Assembly (NCBI RefSeq): GCF_035046485.1
Contig: NW_026917421.1
Location: 36,001 to 100,000, forward strand
Direction: 5' to 3'
DNA: 64,000 bases
Source of the DNA: Aedes albopictus
Lineage: Eukaryota > Arthropoda > Insecta > Diptera > Culicidae
Shown here: positions 56,757 to 64,000 of the stretch, one piece after another
How positions within the stretch are numbered: the stretch's first letter is position 1
How the letters are laid out: each line of letters begins with the position of its first letter
Notes under the pieces: generated by a model
Database searches by the model: none
What the model was told of the DNA's origin: nothing
Seen by the model: only the letters and a program-made list of their open reading frames with translations
Made by a program: the position numbers and the translations under genes

Positions 56757-57499
56757 GCACGGAGAATATCGACAAGCTCAAGCACTGGATCAAGAAGATA
56801 GTGAAAAATAAGTGGTAATTGGTTTCAGTGACAGCCGAGCCTCCAAAAAATACATTTTCGTAGATGAATAAAAAAAATATATTATATTTAACACGTATTT
56901 GTTAATTTTTATTTTATGTTGTAGCGCAATAAATGCGCAATATGTTTTTTCATACCCCCTGGCAGGTCCACTAATAGTACAAAAGTAACAAAACCGTACA
57001 ACGTACTGTTATTTCAACTGTATGAGACCATTAATCAATAATAGGAAGCAATCAGCTGCGTTTTTGCTAGAGTGCCGGTAGGGGCGCTTTTCTGATAAAT
57101 GCGGTAAACGTGATAACAGTGTAAAGCAACGGCGAAGGTTACGCTATGCGATCGTAGACGGCGCTCGTGTTCCACGTGTTTTTCACATATACAGCGGCGC
57201 CGCCTGCACCTATCCACTCGGAAACATCATGCGCAGCACGGGTGGAAAATGCCAGTCAGAAAAAAAGAAGTAAACAGCTTGAAATTAGTATGGTGGCGTA
57301 AAAAATTCTCTGTTACTGTAATGAATCCGGAAGAAACGCATAGGTATAATGATTTTGTTTCTAATTTGCAACTTTTTGCCCCAAGGCACAAATCGCTGCG
57401 ATGCGGAACAAGTGCAAGCCAGCGATTTGTCCATACAAGAAAAATGATTTTACTTTTAATGTGGTGGCGCCATCTCTGATAAAAACAAGCTTTGATTTC

Positions 57500-58030
57500 T
57501 TACTATTACACATACAGTGCTTATTTCCATTTCAATTTTATAGTTCAACTGTTCTAGAATTGTCTGCTATACAGTGAACTGAACAAAAAATGAATAGTAC
57601 ATTGACCTTTTGACAAACTGTAATCGAAAAATTTTGTTCGAGAAAATTGGCGATTTTTTATTGTAACATAACTTAACCGCCTATTCCACATATTGTATTT
57701 TGCTCGATAACCGTCTATCAGACTGTTGAAACTGTTTATGGTACTGTTGGTTTATTGTTACTTTTGGTGATATGTCATACTGTTGAGATACTGTTTTAGA
57801 TAATGGATCACTAAAATAACTAAAACGGCCGCTATGAAATGAAAAGATAGCGCCACCGTAGCCTTGTGTGTTTGACGTAACTCGACTGCTGTCACTGTGT
57901 TAGCGTCCATATACGGTGGCGCTTTTGTTTTGATACGGTGAGTAGCGAAAAAGTTGGCTTCAATGATCCATTGCGAACAGTATGGTGAACAGTACTATTA
58001 TGGTTCACGGTTATGCGGGCATTGTTTTAG
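57500..58030. repeat. dispersed repeat, relative at 62430-62750
   Basis: Shares ACTTAACCGCCTATTCC, TGTTCGAGAAAATTGGCGATT and a chain of CATACTGTT/ATACTGTTTT motifs with 62430-62750. A short inverted pair, AGCGCCACCGTA/TACGGTGGCGCT, lies at 57849-57922. No gene. Confidence 0.45.
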
Positions 58031-58353
58031 CTTTGACATTAGCATCGCATGACTTAACTTCGCAACGTTCGCAACTCTCAAAGCAAGCCGCGACTTCGAT
58101 TTGATGGTGCGAGGCCTTTTCAGCTGACAGGTCCGTCTATGCCACTGTTTATAACTGCCGAACGAAGGCGCAAACGCGAAACTGTCATTTTCATAGGAGG
58201 ACTGTCAAAGGCTCGAGAAATCAGCTGATTTAAGGGTAGTACGCACCTGATAAGTACTGTGGAAAAAGATAGGCCAAGGAACGGTCAAGAAATGATTTCG
58301 CTGTTAAAATTTCTTGAGTGGTCCGCAGCTGGAAAGAAATGAAAATTGTGTAA

Positions 58354-58768
58354 GGCACCCTACACACTACTCAAACCGTTTGATCAACATTGCCACCGCC
58401 CCCTGGTTGGTCGAACCAGCGAATGTTTCTGCAACCGTATGACGAACTGCCAAATCGTGTTGCACCAACATGTCACTTTGGTTGCACCAACATCATCCCC
58501 CATTTGAAATCGCACTGTGTTTGTGCAACAACACTACACACGGTACGATCGGTACGTCAAACATTGGCTCCGCCCACCGTTGGTTTGAGTAAAATCAAAC
58601 TGGTTTGATTTTTGCCGACCAAACCGTCAACCGTCAAATCGGTTTGACGAACTGCCAAATCGGTTCGTCAAACAGCATCACACACGGTCAAACACAGCAC
58701 CAACTCAACCACCAACCTGGGGGCGGAGGCAATGTTGGTCAAACCGTTTGAGTGGTCTGTAGGGTGCC
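58354..58768. mobile_element. 415-bp PIF/Harbinger-like MITE, TAA TSD
   Basis: TIRs GGCACCCTACACACTACTC and (inverted) GGCACCCTACAGACCACTC, both continuing AAACNGTTTGA, are flanked by TAA (58351-58353 and 58769-58771). About 50 bp of each arm pair. Internal CGGTTTGACGAACTGCCAAA-type repeats. Confidence 0.8.
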
Positions 58769-58826
58769 TAAGGCACCCAATGCGAAGCCGAGCATTTGTA
58801 ACGCTCGTAACGCCAGCCGGGCAAAT

Positions 58827-59339
58827 CAAATGGAGCTGTCCTGTCACTTTTCCTTGCGGAAAAATATTCCGTGCTATTATTCCGTAAGGAAAAGTAACGT
58901 TTCTCCCCATAGACGAGTGCACCGATGAACTGAATTCATCGCGGTCCGAGAATTTTGACACTACAGCGGGGTCGGTTCCAATCAGAAGTGAAAGATTTCC
59001 AATCAGAATTGAACAATTCTGATTGGGAACGACCCCGCTGTAGTGTCAAAATTCTCGGACCGCGATGAATTCAGTTCATCGGTGCACTCGTCTATACTGG
59101 AGCAGTTGTCAAAATTACTTGCGGAAAAAGGTGGAATTTTACTTGAGCGCTCTACTTGGCAACAAGAAACTAAGCTTGAGCAAAAAGATAGGACAAGGAA
59201 CTTAGCAAAAGGATAGGACAGGAAACTTAGCTTTACGGAATAACACAGGAAATCTGAACACAAACCACTACCACACAGGAATTTGGATTGGTCAATAGCA
59301 CGGACTATTTTTCCGCACGGAAAGTGGCAGCTCCATTTA
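58827..59339. repeat. nested inverted repeat around a long palindrome
   Basis: The outer arms (AATGGAGCTGTCC...TTTCCTTGCGG and complement near 59300-59338) enclose the palindrome 58910-59094, whose arms start TAGACGAGTGCACCGATGAA. The inner palindrome has TA at each end and may be its own MITE. A related fragment lies at 19540-19605. Confidence 0.6.
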
Positions 59340-59540
59340 ATAGTCCATTTTACGAGCCGATTTGATGAATGAATTTTGACAGAAGGTAGCGTCCAATAAC
59401 CCGTGAAAACCAATAATCATCATCAACATAGAGATAAGTGACATTTCAACACACGAACACTAGCGCAAATTTTTCCTCACACAAAAGTGCACGCCGATTG
59501 AAAGGCTACTCAGATTGCATATGCAAATATTACCCAATCG

Positions 59541-59752
59541 ACCCAGTATCATAACGTCCGAGGCCATAAAGTCCCAGGACTTTATGGCGCATTTTTCCGG
59601 GGCATAACGTCCGAACTTGCAGATACGCCACGAAGTCCAAGGAAAGAAGGCACATAGGATATTATGACGCATACAAACTTTTGGACGCTATTTCGCAAAA
59701 AAACGCGACTTAATGTCCGGGACTGTATGGCCTCGGACGTTGTGACCCGGCC
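59541..59752. mobile_element. about 212-bp MITE with AACGTCCGAGGCCATA TIRs
   Basis: ATAACGTCCGAGGCCATAAA and its inverted partner (CAACGTCCGAGGCCATACAG) stand near the two ends, with GTCCCAGGAC next to them. TSD not resolved. Confidence 0.5.
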
Positions 59753-61279
59753 CCGTGTTACACTTTTTTTCCTTACTTGCCATCTGCGAACTGCTAGAGT
59801 AATTTTGAAGCGGAATCATTACTTGACCATTACTTGTCCTATCTTTTTGCAGAGTACGTACGAAGTGGAAACTAGTCATAAAGCGTTACGTGATTTGTGA
59901 ACGGCGCCGTGCCAGATGAATGCGTATATCTTATGATCCTTTCAAATTGAGCACCCCTAGTTGACCATACAAACTTTGGTTCCAAACCGTGAAGCTCACC
60001 TATATTTTCGAAATTTCTTCACTATGCATTCCATACGTTGGGTAATTTATGTTTCAGTATATAGTAGATTCAATGTCATATTGAATAGATAGGTTTATAT
60101 CTCCAATGCAAAAAATGCAATGTCTACGTTTTATGTGCCAATCCTTAATGTGTCGAACATACCTTTTTAGAGATGCGTATGGAGAACCCATTTTGCGACT
60201 TGATGGTAAGATATCCTACTAAAATCGGTTTCTCCTCTTCGTCCATGGTTCGACCAATGCTGTTTCCTTGCGTTCACAAGCAAATTGTAGATATTTTTAC
60301 ATATTTAGGCACTTTTTTGTAGAAAAATAGTTGTCTAACAAATATTCAATCTTTTTTCTACTGCTTTGTCACAAAAATATTTGTCATTATACTTTCACTA
60401 GTACCGATAAGTATTGTAATTGAATGGAACATTTTATATAAAAGTGTTTTACACTTCAACCCATCTCATACCTAGTTGCTACAATTTGCACTTGTTTCTA
60501 ATGAATCTCATGCCTCTACTGATTGTTTATTGCGATATTGTATCATCTGTTTCTTTGAAATAGGCATTAATTGTACATGAGTTTCATATTTGTAAGAAGA
60601 AACAATTACTCTAAGTGGATTGATCAGAAAAAAACTAACAAGCCTGTACCACAGAAAATAATGACAGCTCAGTCGCTGTCATGCATCAAAGTTATTCGCC
60701 AATTTTCAGGTAAGGCTGGTATAATCAAGGGTATAATTTTATCCACTCGTTCAGAACTACTCTAACAAAGTGAGTCGTTTTCCACCAAGTTTTCCACTCA
60801 CTTACAAACAGTGTACGCAGAATATGCCACCGCAAGCGAAAAATAGGCAACAAAGAAGGCACGGTAACAACGCTTTGTTTTTTCGTTAATGACAAAATCG
60901 CTCCCGAGTTTGTTCATAACAAAAACGGTAGGTAGGAATATTTGTCTCGTTCTATTCACATCGTGATTTTCGCACTGTTTTACAACTGAAACTCAACTCT
61001 GAGATTTGCAAGAGTTTCGTCTAAATGCTTATGAATTCGATAATGTGGGTCGAAAATTTCAGCAGAAAAGCCGGAATATCAGCACATGCACGGCAAGCGA
61101 TGTTTGTTTTATTGCTCTCATCGCCTGACATGCGTTACCAACATGCACCGCTTAGGACAAAGCGTTTGTTTTTTGGCGTGATCCGTTTTTCGTACCCTGC
61201 TTACAAACTTTTGCTGAAATGTCAAAAATGGAGTAATAATGTTTACTACGTCATTATTTTATGAAAGATATTGTTCGTG
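59753..61279. other. intergenic, no gene recognised
   Basis: AT-rich. It contains a short piece related to the element 48422-49384 (60741-60792). No open frame shows a recognisable domain. Confidence 0.35.
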
Positions 61280-61490
61280 CAGTTGAAAATCGGAATTTTT
61301 GACACGCAAAAATCGATTTTTCTCCTAAACCGTGTGTCGGACGTACGTCGGGTACAATGCGCTGGATAGAGGGCCAGGTCCGCTGTCCAGCGCACTACGT
61401 CCGACGTTAGGTTCCACGTTTTACGTATGGATTTTGAGAAAATTCGATTGTCGGGTGTGGGAAAACTTCGAGTTTCAACCGCGACGACAA
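61280..61490. mobile_element. hairpin MITE, copy 2
   Basis: GCAGTTGAAAATCGGAATTTT at the start, with the complement (AAAACTTCGAGTTTCAAC) near 61485, pairs across a centre of GTCGGACGTACGTCGG...GCGCACTACGTCCGACGT. Same architecture as 56552-56756. Confidence 0.5.
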
Positions 61491-61734
61491 TAGCTTTCGA
61501 AAGTCGATCGACTCACTCACAATGAAGTTTAACAACTGATTCACTTTTGAGTATTGGGCTAAGAAATCGACTCAGTATAAACAGTTTTTTTTTTCGCAGT
61601 CAAGGTATTTAGTAGATTGTGAACAATCCTCGGTACCCTATTACGTAATTTATGTTTAGTCCTTTACTGTTAGATCGGTGTAACACGCTACATATAATTT
61701 ATACAAAAGACAATTTGCAGGCAGGGATGGGCTT

Positions 61735-61972
61735 CACGCTAAGATCAGTTTACCTATTTTTCTAAAATATGGGTAAATTTTATTCAAATTTGCGTAAACT
61801 TTACGTGCACAACCTCATTTATAGGTAATATTAACCCATATTTGGGTTACAATTACTCATATGTGTGTCCACATTACCCATATTTGAGTTTTGTTAACCT
61901 ATATTTGAGTATCATTTACGCATATTTGAGGTTGTGCACTTTTTGGAAAAAAGGTAAACTGATCTAAGCGTG
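61735..61972. mobile_element. 238-bp MITE with CACGCT TIRs and ACCCATATTTGAG repeats
   Basis: The left end CACGCTAAGATCAGTTTACC and the inverted right end CACGCTTAGATCAGTTTACC are bordered by TT. The middle holds four or five copies of an ACCCATATTTGAGTT-like unit. Confidence 0.7.
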
Positions 61973-62750
61973 TTGGGGATGGGATCATTCATTTGCAAAG
62001 AGTTACATTCACAGCAATTGCTATTATGGTGGATTAACCGTCTACTTGTATTCTATCGGTCGCTTCAGTATGGCCTCCGAAGTAGCCGTTTTATAAAAAA
62101 AAGTTATTTTACTCTTCGTAACTTTATGTGTGCAATATGGAATGCAGTTATTTTACTATGGAGAACTATAAATCACTAGTTACACATACACTCAGGAAAA
62201 TTGCCTCATACTTAATGGCAAATATCCATGTGCCAAACCGCATTCAAAGTATATGCAACCAATACCCGATTACGCAGGCAAATTAGCACATAAATAGTAT
62301 GTGCTCAAAATTGTATGAGTCGCTGCTGTATGGTGCCTCATCAAAAGTATGAGTCGCACTAATGGAAAACATTTGTTTACCCCCATTGCAAAAATTCATG
62401 TCCCGGACACATAGAAGGAATGAAGATTTTTTCCCAGTGTACAGTATTCGTTTTCGTTCAAATTTACGGTCAAACTGTTCCCCAACCATTTGCTATACAA
62501 TGAATTGTCTGAAAAAATGGATAATATATCGACCATATTCTTTACTGTATTGCGAAAAATTTGTTCGGGAAAATGAGCGATTTTTATGGTAACCTATCTT
62601 AACCGCCTATTCCTCATACTGTAATGTGGCGGCTTACCATTTGTCAAACAGGCAAATCTGTACGTGGTATGGTTATCTTACTGTTATCTCGGATAGTTTG
62701 AGAAATGGTTGATTGGCAATTGCTAATAGTCATCAACAGTATGTGAAACG

Positions 62751-63161
62751 CAAGGGGTTGGTCATTCAGCACACTTCATTTGTGCCGTGATTTTTGAGCG
62801 TGTGCCAATATGTGCCTAAACTGTGCCGGTTGTTTTTCAGTGTGTGCCGAAGTGTGCCGAACGTGCCGGAGGTGTGCCGAATGTGCCCAGTGGAATATTT
62901 TCTTAGAATGTTTTTGCGCTAATTATAATCCTGTCTATTTTTGGCGAATGTTATTGGTCAAGTCGGTGTTTACAGACAAAATTCCACCCAGAACACTTGT
63001 CTAGAATCTGTATGAAGGGATTTTTTGCAATCGTAAGTATAATGACAGTTTGATTCCATACCGCAAAGTTGGATTTCTATGTTGTGCCCATGTGTGCCGG
63101 ATTGTGCCGGCATGTGTGCCGAAATGTGCCGGGCACAATGTGCCGAATGACCAACCCCTTG
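62751..63161. mobile_element. 411-bp hAT MITE, copy 2 (same as 28771-29181)
   Basis: Same termini, length and, by eye, the same sequence throughout as 28771-29181, but with a different perfect 8-bp TSD, GTGAAACG (62743-62750 and 63162-63169). It therefore arrived by independent transposition, not by segmental duplication. Inserted into the repeat related to 57500-58030. Confidence 0.9.
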
Positions 63162-63181
63162 GTGAAACGCTACATTTACAG

Positions 63182-63283
63182 TTAGTGATTATGCGGGCTG
63201 CGCGTTATCCATCACGGCCAAAGCTGCACTTGGAAGTTGGCGTGATGGATTTGCTGCACCTTCTTCGTTGTGGCGATGTTGGG
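63182..63283 (+). CDS. candidate internal exon, unrecognised
   Basis: CATTTACAG precedes an open stretch containing MRAARYPSRPKLHLEVGVMD and LLHLLRCGDVG. It ends at a GG|GTAAGC donor (63284). The sequence is more GC-rich than its surroundings. No partner exon was found in the window, and a related GTTATGCGGGC context at 58005 lies in a repeat, so this may be repeat-derived. Confidence 0.2.
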
Positions 63284-63499
63284 GTAAGCATTTTATAGAT
63301 GTGTGAGTGCTGACCATGTTTTTGGTTTTTATTTTGTTGAAACAAACGAAATTTTTGACATTATATGAAATGATGGTAATCGGTTGTTTTTATCGATAAA
63401 CTCTAAATTAAAACAATTAAATAAAACTTTGGAATAAATAAATCCTCAGTTTGAAAATCAACCATGCGTTTTATTGTTTCAAACAAGCGCCATTTTTCT

Positions 63500-63570
63500 G
63501 CGTGAAGAGAGAGTCGATGAAGAGAACTCTCTCATGTTACTTTCGCCCTTGTTTAAACTCAATCTAGAGA
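63500..63570. mobile_element. end fragment of the palindromic MITE family
   Basis: GAGAGAGTCGATGAAGAGA through CTCAATCTAGA matches the last 70 bp of 39621-39876 and 46278-46534. The rest is absent. Confidence 0.7.
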
Positions 63571-63580
63571 TGCTTCATTA

Positions 63581-63701
63581 GGCCATATGAATAAAGTTGA
63601 GTAAATACTCTTTACTAAATCTCTGTGAAGCCGTGGAGCAAATCTTCTCTGTGAAACTTCACAGAGATCTGAGTAAAGAGTAAAGTTTTATTCATATGGC
63701 C
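63581..63701. mobile_element. 121-bp MITE with GGCCATATGAATAAA TIRs
   Basis: TIR GGCCATATGAATAAA at the left and its complement at the right, TA on both borders, and a CTCTGTGAAG...CTTCACAGAG inner stem. Almost the entire element folds into one hairpin. Confidence 0.7.
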
Positions 63702-64000
63702 TATTGAACACTGAAAAAATAAAACGAATGCTGAATCAGTTGGAAACAAAAGAATATTTTGGCTCAGTGTGCATCGTGTAATTATACCACTGGCTATCAC
63801 AACACCTCTCGGAAAAAAAGCCTTGCACGGAACTACAAATCAACCCAATTTTAAGTTGTTTTGACGCAATCCCGGTCTTCCGTGGAATAACTCAGATTTG
63901 CGTCAAACAGCGAAAGTGGTGAGTGAGTAGTTCTCGTTTGAGAGCGGCAAAAAAATTAACCCACTGGTAAGTTATTTTCACCCAACGGAGGCCTCAAATG

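Overview
The window looks like a piece of a culicine mosquito genome, most likely Aedes (probably Ae. aegypti). It is AT-rich and built mostly of nested transposable elements, with very little host coding sequence. The best species clue is a tRNA-derived SINE at 23459-23742 that resembles the Aedes Feilai family. The organism is inferred from element types and the host proteins; no database search was run.

Host genes. Two are clear. A cytosolic sulfotransferase lies on the + strand (five exons, 2473-9944). Its fourth intron of about 5.8 kb is packed with nested repeats, and its first, short coding exon was not found. A DOK-type docking adaptor lies on the - strand as one large 3' exon (37472-39145), with its start outside what I could identify. 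Three weak exon candidates remain: 380-494, 56230-56534 and 63182-63283.

Layout. 1-2.4 kb: possible end of an upstream gene, a LINE reverse-transcriptase scrap and a GGCCGAA minisatellite. 2.4-10.4 kb: the sulfotransferase and its intron repeats. 10.4-11.5 kb: a complete miniature LTR element with a copia-type half-tRNA-iMet primer site. 12.8-19.2 kb: a complete LTR retrotransposon with an intact gag and no pol. 19.7-22.2 kb: degraded tandem repeats of about 150 bp. 23-30 kb: SINE, LINE and hAT/mariner-like elements, several nested. 31-36.9 kb: a decayed BEL/Pao element on the - strand, broken by a 1.76 kb foldback DNA element, a perfect inverted duplication and a MITE. 37.1-39.2 kb: piggyBac-like MITE and the docking-protein exon. 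39.6-43.1 kb: palindromic MITE, RTE-like LINE 3' end, hAT element and LINE ORF1 split by a MITE. 43-64 kb: almost entirely TIR elements and palindromes.

The most informative structures were read directly from terminal repeats and matching target-site duplications (TSDs). They include two seemingly identical 411-bp hAT MITEs, two complete non-autonomous LTR elements, and a family of near-perfect 256-bp palindromes. No gene network can be inferred. The two host genes are unrelated, and the rest is a record of repeated transposition.
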